Shown one piece after another: positions 1 through 13,290 of a stretch of DNA of 64,000 nt. The notes beneath the pieces are model-generated. The model saw only the letters and a program-made list of their open reading frames with translations, made no database searches and was not told the DNA's origin. Numbering within the stretch: the first letter of the stretch is position 1; the number at the start of each line of letters is the position of its first letter. The stretch is from Zeugodacus cucurbitae (Eukaryota; Arthropoda; Insecta; Diptera; Tephritidae). The position numbers and the translations under genes are program-made. The DNA lies in the NCBI RefSeq assembly GCF_028554725.1, contig NC_071669.1, forward strand, positions 8,518,501 to 8,582,500, given 5' to 3'.

Positions 1-1379
1 CTGTTGGCAAAATACAGCGTAGCAATATTTTGAAAACAAAAGAGGCGAGTCACAAACACACACATACATACATACTTGTAACATACACACAAATCATGCG
101 TAGCTGCACAATGAGAATTTTTTTGTTTGGAAATTTTTCAAGAAATCCACAATGGTCAAACCAAAAATTGACTACAATTTGACCATGCAAAATTGATTTC
201 TGGTTTTCTTCTTCTATCTGCACAGCACTTTACTTTCATTGACTGGCAACAAAAGCGCAATAGAATAGAAAATGTAGCAAACAATAACAAACATACAGAC
301 ATGCATATATTTATGATGCGTACAAACAAACAACAACTAATTGTGCAGCAAAATAAGAAAGCGAACAAAAGAAACTGCCAAAAGGAGCAGCGGGGCGGCT
401 AAGAAGCCATAGCGTGTAGCAAAAGGATACAAATCAATCGCAAACAAAAGCCAAAACAAAAACAAAAAAATAACTGAAATAATCATAATAAGAAAACCCA
501 ACATTGGTGGTCTGTGCAACAACAGGATCATTTGCTATTTGTTGTATAAACAAACACTCACATATGTACATATGTATGTATGTAAAACTGTCTTGCAGCT
601 GCTGCGTGCCGCGCATTCGTACCTGCGTATTTGGCTTGCCACATACTTAACTGCATGCAACATACAGTTGTTTTAGTTGTATCTAACTGCTAAGGTAGAC
701 ACGTGAGCGTCAAGTGAAGCACTAACTTTTTACAAAATATAAAGAAATCTTCACATTTGTTACAATTATTTATGTATTTGTATGGGTTGTTCTCAAAACT
801 GTCTTCCTTAATCCCACTTTCTTTGCTGGCGATGCGTTGCTCGAGTTCTGACAACCACAAATTTTGTAAAAGTGATTCTTAATCGAAGGACCCCTGCTGT
901 GTTATTGTATGTCGAAATTTAGAAATAGCAGTTTCATTAAATCTTTTTGGCTCAATTTTCTTCGGAAATTTATTGATTGTTACCAGAAAATGCTTTCGTT
1001 TCGCTTTATTTTATACCAATTCATATTATTTCAGTTTGGATGCATGAAGAAATTGAAACACCATAATATTCTGTTCTTTTTTATGTTTCTTTGCAGTCCT
1101 ACTTTATTACTAGATTCATATTCAATTGACTAAATTAACAGATATATATATGTAAATTATTTATTTATATACATATATTTATTCCATATATAGTATACAG
1201 AGTGAATTAATTATACCCGTGTTATATTCTCACACGGGTTAAATAAATTAAGTTATCTTATTTGTGAAACATTAAAATTAAATTGAGTTCATTATTTAAC
1301 TTTATAAGTAAAATGTAATTCATTTAGACATACAATTCATATAAAGCAATTTTTTTAAATTTATTAATTTTATTTTAAT
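1..1379. other. AT-rich non-coding stretch
   Basis: I see no gene here. The stretch has a short ACAT/CATA microsatellite near 57-78, scattered A-rich tracts and a very AT-rich run after about 1130. The short open frames on both strands are low-complexity and resemble no protein I know. Confidence 0.6.
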
Positions 1380-2640
1380 TAAATTTAAACTAATTGCCGC
1401 TCAATTAGGTTTTCTTAATTTATTGAACAATTAATTGTAATATTAAAAATTTAATCTGATTTCGAAGAGGTATTAACTTTTTTAAATTTATTTAATTGAA
1501 TTCAATTAGTTAATTTAATAACAATTAAATTCAATAAACACTAAATTAACTAACTGACTCCAAATTGTGATTTAAAAGTGATCACAATTACAACATTATT
1601 AAGTAATATTCTTTGTCTTTTATTGTTTGAGTTAATTCTGATTACAGTGATTCTTAAACGGTGGAGTATTCCCATATTCCCACCATGACATAACTGTTAC
1701 ATTAACAGTCTTCATAGATCACATTACATCTCTTTGCAGTGATGCTAAGTGATTACGAACTCTTTATTGCTTAAACATCCATATTAGAGATTGACATGAT
1801 TAATTTACTCTCCAATTACCTATAAAAATTCCCGTAATTGTCATTCAATTAACAACCATTCAATTTGCTTAACTTAATTGGCATTCTAATAGCAAGTATT
1901 CATTTTGGTTGAACTAAATTTATTTTTTTTTTTTTAATTAAATTGGTTCTTTCTGATAAACATAATTGTCATTCAATTATCAAATTTAATACTTTTTTTT
2001 AATCTGGTAGAACTAAATATGATTTAATTTTATTAAATTGATCAATTATATTTAAGCAATTAACTAAAATGTAATTAAATTAACAAATTTAATACTTTCA
2101 TTTAATTAGGTTGAACTAAATTCAATTTGTTTTAATTAAGTTGGTTCATTCACATTAATTAATTGCCATTCAATTAACAAATTTAACCAAAATTTAATAC
2201 TTGAACATAATTTTTTTATTTCTCTTAATTATGTTGAACTATTCTGATTAACCAATTACCTTAATTTGTATTAAATTAAAAAATATAATTCAATTTAATT
2301 CTTAAATTTAAATTTTTTGAACTAAATTTAATTTCTTTTAATTAATTTCATCTGTTTTGATTAACAAATTAACTTAATTGCCACTCAATTAATAACTCGA
2401 GTTCAATTTAATACTTTAATTCATTTTTTTAATTAAATTTTATTGCTTTAATTAAGTTGTACTATTCTGAATTAGCAAGTAACTTAATTGTCATTCAATT
2501 AGCACATTTAAAACTTTAATTTATTTTGGTTGATATGAAATTAATTTTTTAATGAAATTTTTCTATTCTGATTCAATTAAGTTAATTAATTGTCATTCAA
2601 TTAGCAAATTTAATTCAATTTATTTTCACTTAGAATTATT
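1380..2640. repeat. AATT-rich degenerate tandem array
   Basis: Variants of ATTGTCATTCAATTA followed by CAAATTTAATACTTT recur near 1390, 1838, 1965, 2163, 2378, 2487 and 2592. Between them lie variants of TTGGTTGAACTAAATT and TTAATTAAATTGGTTC. Spacing is irregular, mostly about 100-210 bp, so this looks like an old, diverged satellite-like array. It has no coding content. Confidence 0.6.
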
Positions 2641-4440
2641 TACTTTGTTTTATGTTTTTAATTTTATACATAAATAAATGACCAATTATTTCAATCTATT
2701 TCAGAATCATAACTTATTCAATTTACCTTTCTCCACTCCATTTAATACAATTTTTCGACTATTTATTTCTCATTTATGCTAGTTTGTTTTACCTTTGCCA
2801 TCGTGTAATCTTCCACTCTCGCCAATTACCACATCTATTTGCCGTCCGGCAACTGGCAACGCTTAACGCCATGGGTGTCCTTGTCGAACATGTGTGACGA
2901 CACGATTTTGCACATCATCACCTGCCGCACCAAGCTTCTCTGCACCAATTGAGCCACTTATTTTTGTTGTTGCTGTCGCTGCTGCTGCGATGGCTACATA
3001 AATTCAGAGTTATGCATTTAGCAAGTCTTTTCAACAACTAATCAAATTTGTACGTGCCATTAGTGGCATGCCACAACTTCACAGCCGCACATGCACAGCA
3101 AACAGCTACACTTGAGAGAAATAACACATACACAGACATGATATTTCTATATAGAGAGCAGGAAGCTGCATGTTGCAAGCAAAAGAATTTCCAACCAAAT
3201 TGCGCGCTGCCGCATTTATAACAATTTATTGTTGTTACTCTTTTTTTGTAATTTTTTTTTGCTTATTTACCATTTTTGTTGTTGCGCTTGCAACTTTTAT
3301 TTTGCTTGTTGTTGTAACTGTTATTGCTATCAACATAACCTCAAAATTGTTGATGCGCTTGTTAAGCAGACAACGCAACAGCGAACAATGAATGCGAGCA
3401 AATGTTGTTGTTGTTGTTGTGTTTGCTGTTGCGCATGCGCGTAATCACCTTGCCAACAACTCTTCTAGGCCGTTATAACATAGCTAGTGTTCGTATCTAC
3501 CAAAGTCGTACGGACGGACGGACAGCTCGTTATACATATACCGTACATTTCACACAGCACAACAAACACATAGATATACACACTTACATGCAGCTTTTTC
3601 TTACAACATCTCTTAGAACTTGCCACATTGCAGCTCAGCCTCCGTTCACTGCAGCATTGAGGTAATCAGTCTACGGATTCTCAATTGCCATTACGCTTGG
3701 AAGCTGTTGCATGCATGCAGCTCCTCATATACATACATATCCATATATACATATGTGTGTAAGTTGGTTCTTAGCGCTCTGCTTGTTGTTGTTGTTAACT
3801 AGCAGTTTCTTTCTTTATTTCTTATTTTTTTTTATGTTTGACGCTATGCCGTGTGCTTGCTGGCGGCCTGCATCAACTGCTTATTAAATTGATTGCCGTG
3901 TTATAAGGCACTAATCAACTGCCATAACAACGGATCATAGTCGAGTTAAATCTATAAAGAAATAAAAACTACAGCAACAACACGACACCGTAATGTGTAC
4001 AAAAACATACATTGTTGAAAGGCATAGAAAATCCTACTATTTGTACTAGATAGTACAAGACTTTGCAGTATGGAGAGCCTGAAACAGGCTACGGCAAAAT
4101 ATGGGTGACTCATTCCTGTTAAGTTGACCTTTGAACGCTTCGGGGTATTGACATCAATGATTTATGTTCTGAAGATATCCCCAAAAAATCTTGGACAGAA
4201 GTTTTTGTTATATATAATAAGTCCATTTGAAAATCCCAACTGAGACACCTTCACTGAAGCTTGAAGTGAGTCTACTCATCCAACAACCTCTATCTCAAAA
4301 GTTCCTGGACTTTTTTTCCGGATAACGTTTATCCGCGTATGAACATAAGCTCATCAATATCTCTCTGTGCCTCAACACTCCACTCCAAAAGAATGTTGTG
4401 ATGAAATATATTAATAAGAAACCTGAAAACTACATCCTGA
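2641..4440. other. Non-coding stretch with a GC-richer island
   Basis: No recognisable gene. A GC-richer island at about 2815-2955 holds a short plus-strand open frame that ends at 2953 (listed under findings). A (GTT)n microsatellite lies near 3402-3420. The remainder is AT-rich with A/T homopolymer runs. Confidence 0.5.
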
Positions 4441-4489
4441 TGGGGGTTTTCAGTTCTGTTGGAGAATTTTCCAGTGCAAACCCTTAGAA

Positions 4490-5140
4490 TTAAGAGTCGC
4501 ACCAATTTTCCTTCGAGCTCATTGAGTCCCCGAGCTTCCAGAAACATCTCGTTGAGTTCCTCGAATGATGCCTATAAATACAGTCTCTCTGTACTTCCAA
4601 ACATAAAACTCGGGTTTCCTTTTACAGTCCACAAGACTTCACTGACACACCAATTATCCCTCAAGCTCGTTGTGTCCCAGAGATGGCAGGTACATATACA
4701 GTTTCCCAGTACTTCCAGAAAAAAATTCGGATTATCTTTTACTGTCGTAAAATTCACAACTACATCAATTATCCATCGAACTCGCTGAGTCCCAGAGATG
4801 ACACGTACATATGATGTTTCTATGAACCTCAAAAATATGACAGATATGACATCCAGAAATTCGGTTTCCTTTTACAGTCCAGTAGAAAGTAGTACCACAC
4901 CAAATAGGAATCGAACTCCTGGAGTTTCAGCAAATGACCACGCGGAGTGTTTTGAAAATGATTCATGATTGAGAAATGTTTCACTGTCTGCGATGGAGAT
5001 CGGAAAACTAGAGTATTACAGATCCTAAGGATTATGAATCGAACTCCTTGAGTTCCACCGAATGAGTTCTGAAAGTAATCCCTGATTGAGAAATGTTTCA
5101 CTGTCTGCTATGGGAAGCGGAAAAAGGGAGTATTAGAGAT
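4490..5140. repeat. Diverged tandem repeat, unit about 125 bp
   Basis: About five imperfect units share the modules TCGAACTC..TGAGT(C/T)CC, CCAGAGATG..A..TACATAT and TTTCCTTTTACAGTCCA. The last two units share CGAACTCC(T)(G/T)GAGTT at about 4912 and 5039, and each carries TGATTGAGAAATGTTTCACTG. The repetition explains several overlapping minus-strand open frames, which I do not regard as genes. Confidence 0.6.
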
Positions 5141-6955
5141 ACTCAGAAAAAACCGTGAAAGCTTCAACAAAAGCTCTAAGATCTCTACTATTGATAAGTT
5201 AAACATTATTCTCGAAAATATCGTATATGTTTTCTGGCCTGCACAGAATTTCCGAGAGATGATTACCTTCTTAAAGGTCTCCTGAAAGAGTTTAATATAA
5301 TTTCTTTGAATCAGATCTATGGATTCCCTCTGCACATCTCCTCATCGAAACTCCCACACATTACCGAACATAACTGTATATCCGTTATGTGTGAAGAATT
5401 CTCCAAGCATCAACCATAAAACCCCGCACATGGTATCAACTGCTTAGATATGTGCATAGAGGTCCAACGGATTATTTCTGCGCGCTGATAATTTCTCACA
5501 TATTTTTTATAATTCCTAACCACCTTATCGCTTGCCACACAACGCTCGACCAGCGCTGCCAGCCGCATTATTGTCAGCCAGCCATGGCTACTTATAATGA
5601 ACTAGATGAGAACCAAGCACAACTTCCTTACTGATTGCTTACCTCCGTTTGTTGTGTTGTGCACTTTGTGGCATCTTCTGGTTATCGCATGCAATGCTCG
5701 GCTTCTCTGCTTCGTAGATAGAGGCTGACCCAAGCAAACCGCAATCGCTCAACGACGAACTGACTGCCTGGCCTCATCCGCTTACGGACTACGGCTGCTT
5801 GACTTACTGCGGTGCGCGTTGCTGGCTGATTCCACACGCCATTCCCCCCAACTGCTTAAGCAAACTAATAATTTTCTAGTTACGCCCCCGAAAAAATATC
5901 GAATTATAATAAAATTAAAAAAAGAGCCAACAATCTACTTGTTTGAGAAATGAAAAAAAAGGTAAGCAAATTCACTGAAAAATTGCCATAAAAGATACGG
6001 AAAAAGAACTCTACACTCAATTTACGGTGCGCAAGCTGTTTGGTGTTCATGCTACAAAGTAGCAAAGAAGTGTTTGCTTCCTTGGCGTTCTATATATACA
6101 TACCTATACATACTTAAATTTATGTGTATCTCTGTGTGTCTTCGTTAATTCACTTTTTGATTTATTTTTGATTTCTTATAATTTCAGCCCATTTAATCAT
6201 TTGCTTAAGTATCGTACGGTTGTGCTCTGGTTATAGTTATTGTTGTTCTTATTTCTGATTTGTTCTTATTAGTGGCGTTTGTTAAAAATGTATTCCTGTT
6301 GTTTTTGTTGCCGCCTCTAAACCGGATTCATTGGTGCTTGCCACATAGAAAGAAGAAATTGATTTGGTTTTCTCAGTTACAATTCTACGTCGTGATAATA
6401 ATAATGATGGGTAGTAGGTGGTTTCTCATAAAATATCAGAGTTGAGAATATGCTGCATATGTTCTCGTATGTCTCAACAATATAATTTAACGTATAAGTT
6501 AATTATTTTAGAATTTATTGAACATGTGTACAGTTAGAAAGTTAACTGTTGTGGGAACAGATCTTGCTTCCACTAGAAATATTATTGGTGTTGTTAGAGA
6601 ATAAACTGTACCTTATAGAAAGGCTTTCATTAAAACCCGTTAGTATTCTTCTTTATTGACTACCGAAAGAGCAAAAGAATTTTTAAGCGGAGTTCGTTTT
6701 TCGTTGCTCAAATTCCAAATAATTTATAGAGACCTCTTCCGTTATTCCACTCGAGATATCTCCTTTAAATGTAATTCAATTTCGATGAATGAAACCGATT
6801 TATGGCTTGGAGAGAGAGGGATAGTACTCTATTGCAGCCAGTCAGGCATACCCAAAATATGTTCCATGGCACTCTGCGGACGTTGGTTTTGCAAATGGGC
6901 AAAATCGAGCTACACATTACTACATTGGAGGCAGAGCTCACCAAGATTAGGCTAG
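5141..6955. other. Non-coding stretch
   Basis: No gene or mobile element recognised. A moderately GC-rich part at about 5500-5850 contains short direct repeats of GCCAGC type but no convincing exon. Open frames are short. Confidence 0.5.
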
Positions 6956-7525
6956 GTTCGGAGGCTCAAACTCGCTGAAAGTATAGTGAGGTTCGGCTAG
7001 GTTCAGAGGCTGAAACTCGCGACAAGTGTCGTGAGGGATCACACTTGGACAGCTCTAGATGTCAGTCCATTGTGATGCCAAAATACTCATGATTATATAT
7101 CGCAAAGAGACCCCTATATATCATCGTCCAAGCGTTTTGAGTCGACTTATGTCTATTTCAGTCAGTTCCCTTGGGTTCGCCAATTTTTGGACTACGCAGA
7201 TATTTCAATTTCAGTTTTTCGAGATTGATACTTGATGAAGGTGAGGTGGCTTCCTTCTATGGCAGTTTGTGTCCGACGGGATTCCTAACCTCTTCGTTCC
7301 TTTGCATATTTCGCAGTCTTACATATTGCTGCTACTACTCTTACGAAACTCGGTAGAGTTCCATGGATCCAGCGTTTGAACCCAAGAGCACAAGGGAACT
7401 GCGGCTCGTTCCCAGCCTGATTAAGAGACACAGATCCACTTTCTTGCGAGCACTTCTGCTCTACACTTGTTTGCGATTCCGCTGTGACTCGACACCCAAA
7501 CGAGTCTGAAGGTGAAATAGCTTGA
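6956..7525 (-). pseudogene. Decayed non-LTR retrotransposon tail (RNase H and 3' end)
   Basis: The minus-strand translation at about 7470-7525 reads FRLVWVSSHSGIANKCRAE. This is the RNase H block of I/Jockey/R1-like non-LTR elements, whose usual form is VWVPGHSGIxGNxxAD. Further downstream on the minus strand come degraded versions of the common tail: RLKYLRSP..GEP near 7170-7210 and EIDISRLK near 7140. All parts are in different frames or carry stops. Near the 3' end a stretch of about 45 bp beginning GGCTAGGTTC is duplicated in tandem at about 6950-7040. Related tails lie at 20.4, 42.8, 57.6 and 59.9 kb. It is inactive and truncated; the exact clade cannot be given from this fragment. Confidence 0.6.
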
Positions 7526-10500
7526 CGTTTGAGCGCTCGTAGGACCAGTACGGTCGAAATCGGACCTAGACTTTGTAAGGCCGGATACCGAATATGAGAA
7601 CCACATTTATAACTTTCGACCGAAAATTCTTGGAAATAGTTGTTTGAAATTCAGAGAATGTACTTTCCTTATAACAATGTGCCTCAGTTAGAACAAGGTT
7701 GCAACATAGAAGTAAGGCATATGAATCTCCAAAGGCGCCATAATTACCTATTTTCATATTCTTCCAATTTTATAAATCAATTAAAAAATGTACCGTTATT
7801 TATGCATGCTCTGAGATTTTTTGCTTGACAAGGGTACATTTTATTGAAATTACCCCACCCCAAAAGCCAAGTGTGCAAATTTACGCCAAATTAAGATTTC
7901 CAAAAATTATGAATTTCTAAAATTTCCTGAATTTTTTAATTGAATTTCTAATCATTAACACATTATTAGCGCCGTAGCGCATTAATAAAAGTTTTCACAT
8001 AATATGAAAAAGGTAAAATAACCCACCTTACTAAATTACCCAAGAAAAAAGTTACGCTTAATCACCAGGGTGTGTGTAGAGGGTCAAATGGGAGTGCACA
8101 ATAAGTTATCAGTGAAACTCAAACCCTCATTTCTGATGCTATTTCTATGCTTGTGTGTATGTAATTACTTGCTAAATGACTAACCGCATGCAAACTCATA
8201 ATTCCCAAACAAATTACTCGAGATTTCAATGCTTAATGAAATTCTCTAACAACATTTTATAATTGTGATATTGTCATCTGTAGCAATTCTGCAAAACTTT
8301 TTCTACAATATTTTATGCAAATTCCACTTCATTTGGCCGTCTAATTTGCCAGCTCTTCATTGACAAAGTTTCCTTGCAAATTACGCGCTTGACAAATTTG
8401 TGTAACGGTAATTTTGTATTTTTTTTTTATTTTTTATTTTTATTATTGAAAGTAAATACCATTGCTTTTACACCTTCTGCCTTTTTTGCATTCGAAAAAA
8501 TATTCTGTGTCATAATTAAAATAACTTTTCATCACTTCGTGCCCATCGTTTGCCGACAACTTTGTCAAAACTCACCTAAATGCAATTAACTTATCTCCAA
8601 CGCAGTTGGTAATTGTGCGTGAAAAAGTTGTCGCGCCATTTAAGCGACCTCAAGCCATGATTACCCCCGTCTAAACTGAGAATACCCTTCGCCTTAACTT
8701 AATTTGCGCTAAGTCAGCGCACAAATCTCAGCGCTAACGGCCTTACCAGCAATACCTTTACGCATTCAACTTTCAATTGTCAACTTTTCTGACTCTCCTT
8801 CGCTTCCCTTGTCTCTTCTTCTTCTTCTTGTGCATCCAAAAACCCGCACCCTTCTACACTCACCACCAATTGAATCTGTTAATCAAGCGTTAATTTCTCC
8901 CAGCCAATTCATTTGCTGCCGCAAAGAAATTTCGCAACATTTTTTTGTTTATTTTTTGATTTTCTCCCTTGAAAGCTTTTCATACCTTGCTCCATCTGAA
9001 AAAAAAAATATTAAAAAAAGTTTCAACATAAAACTAAATAAATTCATTTTCAACCCGCCATTTTGTTTCGAACTTTTCCTCAAACTTTTCTTTTCATCCC
9101 ACCACCTACAGCGTGTAATTATTGCAGCGTCTAAATTGCACACCTACCACTCTCTCCCCAAACCGCGGAACTTCAATTTGCCTTAACTTTTAATTTTATA
9201 TCTCTAAGCAATTAGCAACACATTGAAAAGCCGCACAGCTGCAGCACATCAGCGGTCGCCAACACCCTCTCAAACCAAACTCTATGTACAGTATATGTCA
9301 TAACCCAACAACAATTATCTGCATCACTCCTTCAGCACCTGATTGACATACTTACATATACATATATATGTATATTTTACTGCCGGGTGGCAACTACCTT
9401 AACATTTTATTTAACGACTTAAGTGAATATGGATTTCCCTAGCAATTATATAAGCTTGACAAATCTATTTCATTATATCTTATTTTATTTTATTGTTTTT
9501 GCACAGTTATTGTTGTTGTTATCGATCCCTTGCATATTATGCACCAATTAATAACAGCAAGCTGTTGCAATGTGTCTACTTGTTGTTGCTTTTATTGCAT
9601 TTTCAGTCGCAATTTATTCACTGTTGTTGCTATCGTTGCGGTTTTTAACTTTTGATCGTCCATTGTTGTTTTTGTTGTTGTTGCATTTGATTACATAAAT
9701 GCTCGTAATGCATTATTTGCCACACTCAGTGTCATTTAAAAACCAATTTAGCTTGATTTACGCTATTGTAATGCATGTGTGTTGTTGTTGTTGTTGTTGT
9801 TAGTGGTAGGGATGCATACAATGCAGCAATTGATCAAAAACAATACATAGTAGTCAAATGCATATATGACTTTTGCATATAGTGTACTCATACTGAGCTA
9901 CCCTGTAGGAAATTGGACACAAGTTTCAATATCGGGCCGCATCTCAAACAAGTGCGAGGTATTTCCAACAAACTAGACTATACCTTTTCAGTTTGAACGA
10001 AGCTTTAGTTAGTCCATTTCTTCTCATTTCTTCTCCTTTACTTTGTTTTTGATAACTCTAAACTTGAAAACTTTATTGAAGCCGTTTCAATTGACTCAAT
10101 TGTAATTTGAATAAAATTTAGCTTTAGGTTCGATTACAAATAAACTTCATCACAGTACATTTCAGTAGAGCTATTAGGAAACTGCAGTTAATTGCCAAAT
10201 TTTTCCAGAGTCTCTTGTTGTGGTATCACTTCCATTATTTTATCGGAAACCAAAACTAATAACGGTATGTTTTCATCTTTATTATAATAACTAGCCACAG
10301 AAATTAATCAATCTCACAAAAGAAAAGAAGAGTTCAAGATCTATTAGATAATACCACAAGAGGAATGCAGAGATCACTTAAAAAATTATCTTAGAACTCT
10401 TAAAGTGGTTAATAGTACACTTTATACTCGGTTTAAACCTACAATCTTAAATTCTCCCAGCCACCGACAGAAGTCTTTCAACAAACATTACCTGACAAGA

Positions 10501-11330
10501 ACATAGCTAAACATTATATCCGTCAATTTTGGTTCTCCTTTCACTTTTCCCTTCCTCTTTCCTCTTTTTTCACAGGGAACCAAATAGGATTTGATATAGA
10601 TATATAATAGAGATAGGTCTCTGTATCTTTCTTTAAACAAACTTCGATTCTAAGATTACCTCCACTCGGACGTCGAAGATGTTTCTACTTTTTCCGATTC
10701 GAGCTCTTGTACTTCTTATTCATCTATTTCGAGGACGATCAGCTTTGGAACTAAATTGATTTAGAAAACACGAATAAGTTTATATTTGCCATAATAGAAG
10801 ACTGTCAAAAGTAAAATGAAAAACTTCAAATGCAAATTTCGAGATTTTTGGGACACGATGACCCGTTGAATACAATTCATGGACTTTTTTCATTGGTATA
10901 TGCAATTAAAAGCTCATTCGACATAAGCTCAAACTGGTAAGCTAAGAAATGGAAAGCACAATCATCACTGCTACTGCTTTGCAGTATACACTCTAACCTC
11001 AAACCGATTGGATAGTGAAAGTCTAAACTATGTAAGTCATAGGAATACAGACTTGTCTCGATATAGGTACATACATATGCCGCAGAAAAACTTTTAAAGA
11101 ATGGTGTAAAGGGACGTGACCTGGGTAAAATTTTATTTAATTTATATCGAAATATCAAAAACAAAAATGTTATCAGATTTCCTACAGGGCTATTCACTAC
11201 ATAAGACTTAAGCACCCACTGTAGGTGTATTGGAGAAAAATTTCGTACAGTAAAATTTTCTTAAGCATCCATATTACAATATATGAGTATTAATGTATGT
11301 CGTATATGAGAATATAAATTGCATTTAATT
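7526..11330. other. Non-coding stretch with microsatellites
   Basis: No gene recognised. It contains poly-pyrimidine tracts, a GTT microsatellite at about 9779-9801, a TATACATATATATG-like run near 9352-9373, and other TTGTTG clusters at 9508-9690. The 125-residue open frame at 8809-9186 is compositionally simple and has no recognisable motif. Confidence 0.55.
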
Positions 11331-11340
11331 GTTTAATACT

Positions 11341-11493
11341 TACTTTTGATATGTCATAAAATGGCATTTTGTCTTTGCCACATGTAGCAAGTGCTACAAG
11401 TACAACGAGTGCAATAGCAAATGCCAAGCAAAGTGTCAACCGATAAATGTTTACGAGTGAGTAACGGTACAAGTGTGCAACATACAACAACAA
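11341..11493 (-). other. Candidate coding exon with a membrane segment and splice donor
   Basis: The minus-strand frame encodes a hydrophobic helix (RLTLCLAFAIALVVLVALAT) followed by the polar segment CGKDKMPFYDISK. It then meets a consensus splice donor, AAA|GTAAGTATT, at about 11341. The helix followed by a charged segment would suit a signal anchor or a signal peptide. No in-frame ATG precedes the helix, so an upstream exon or another start would be needed. No acceptor upstream is convincing and no homologue comes to mind. It may be a chance hydrophobic frame next to a chance donor, so I report it only as a candidate. Confidence 0.22.
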
Positions 11494-11520
11494 CGTTAAC
11501 TAACAACATATATATATATA

Positions 11521-12985
11521 TAGGTTATAGTAATTGTGTTCACAGTGGTGTTAGCAACGCATTCGTTACGCTGTGCAGTGCTTTAATTGCCATCAAGTGA
11601 CAAATTGACATTTTATTAGTCACTTTAGGGCGACAACATTGGAACGGTGTAGAAAGCGTAACTATCGAATGTTGCTCACAATTAAATACTTACAATACTG
11701 GAAATACTTTTAGGTACATAAATAAGTCCATTTAAAATATGTAAGTCTTTACAGGGTGCTTCTGGTATTAATTTCTACTAAAAGTCATTTAGAACTAGCT
11801 CGAATTTTAAAAAATTGCTGTTGAGTGGGAAATATAGCATTTTTCATTCCACAAGTAAACTCATTTGTAATTCTCCTCAGGTTTATGAAAAAAATTTATT
11901 ATATAGCTGACGTTTGAAAGCTTTTAAAAAGCTTCTTGGGCTTTAATGTCATGTCTAAACAGTCTAGAATTCTCGAAAATTTTATAAAATGAAAGCAATA
12001 AGACCTCTTTTGCAGTAAACTGTAATTTCAAAGTATTAATTTTATTTCAAACTAAGTAAAGTAGATGCCCTACTAAGTATTGAGCTTTACAGAAGATACA
12101 TTCTAAATTCTTTTTCTTCTAAATTTCTTCCTACTATATTTTTTTAAAACAAAATTTTTGCCTGTGTATCGCCACTTGTTTGCCCTCACCATAATCAATC
12201 ATATTAAAAACTCATAAGTCAATAATTTAAATGGCAGCAGAGGCGGCTTGATTGCAGCATTTTTGTGACAATTTATTGCCCAGCTTTGTTTTTGCTTATT
12301 TTTGAGGAAGAAATTTCGTGAAATTTCGTAAAATGTGCCAAGTTTTTGTAGCCAATTGAAGTTAATTATCGAAATGCGTTGAATAATTGTTGATTAATAA
12401 TGTTTCGATTTCAGTTGTAAAGGGTGCTGAAAGGGTGCCATTATCAGTTTCAAAACATCAATTAAAATATAAAAAATATATTCTAAATATTTGTATCGGC
12501 TTCCTATACTGTTTTTGGTATTTTATAATTTTTCAGTATCACACAATTTACAACAATATATTAATTGGTTTTCTAAAAACTGTTAAATCTTGTAAGAACT
12601 ATTAGTGTTTCTGGAGGTTAAGGATGTTCAGTAAATATTTTGTAACAAAAACCAAACAACCTGTTTCAAGACTATCCTAGGAGTCTATAAGATGCATAAA
12701 ATGCTTATATGAACCCCGGGAACTTTCGAAATTCTACTATTAAAATTTCAAAACAAGAAATTTCAAAAGTGTATGATGATTTTGAAATCTTATCACAAAT
12801 TGTACTGAAGAAGATTTATTTTCAGATCAGTTATTAGAGAAGAAGAAGTTTGAAAAACAAATAGTCTTATCATACTTACGCACAGCTGTATAACCTCAAA
12901 AATTCCTGAACTATTTTATTTTAATGATTTGTAAGGTTTACATAAAGGAAGTAGATCTTCGATCAAAATAGTTTAAGTAATGTCT
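11521..12985. other. AT-rich non-coding stretch
   Basis: No gene, repeat array or mobile element recognised. The 72-codon frame at 12387-12605 is AT-driven and lacks motifs. Confidence 0.5.
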
Positions 12986-12989
12986 AGAA

Positions 12990-13290
12990 CTCCTTAAATC
13001 TCGAAACCGTTTCGGGATCCCGAAAATTAAATTCCGAATATTTGAAAGGTATTGTATTTATCAAAGTGCCTGTTTGATCTGAATAGTGTTTGTAATATCA
13101 GATATAATCCCATATATCCCGAAATCGGTTTGGAATCCCGAAATGTAATACCAAAATCCAGAATTTTCAAAATTTTAGTGTTTAGTACAACTTTGATAAG
13201 AATAGTGTCAGTATTAAATATAATCCCATAAATCCCGAAATCGTTTCGGGATCTCGAAAATTTAATTTCGAAATCCTAAAAACATTTTTA
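12990..13290. repeat. Three-copy tandem repeat with an inverted TTTCGGGAT core
   Basis: Three units about 117 bp apart carry a core like CCCGAAATCGTTTCGGGAT, at about 12999, 13117 and 13232. Each is preceded by AATAGTGT..TATCAGATATAATCCCAT or a variant. The core is itself an imperfect inverted repeat, CCCGAAA..TTTCGGG. No coding frame runs through it. Confidence 0.6.

Noticed and set aside
8809..9186. 125-codon plus-strand open frame
   Set aside because: Simple composition from pyrimidine-rich DNA, with no motif.
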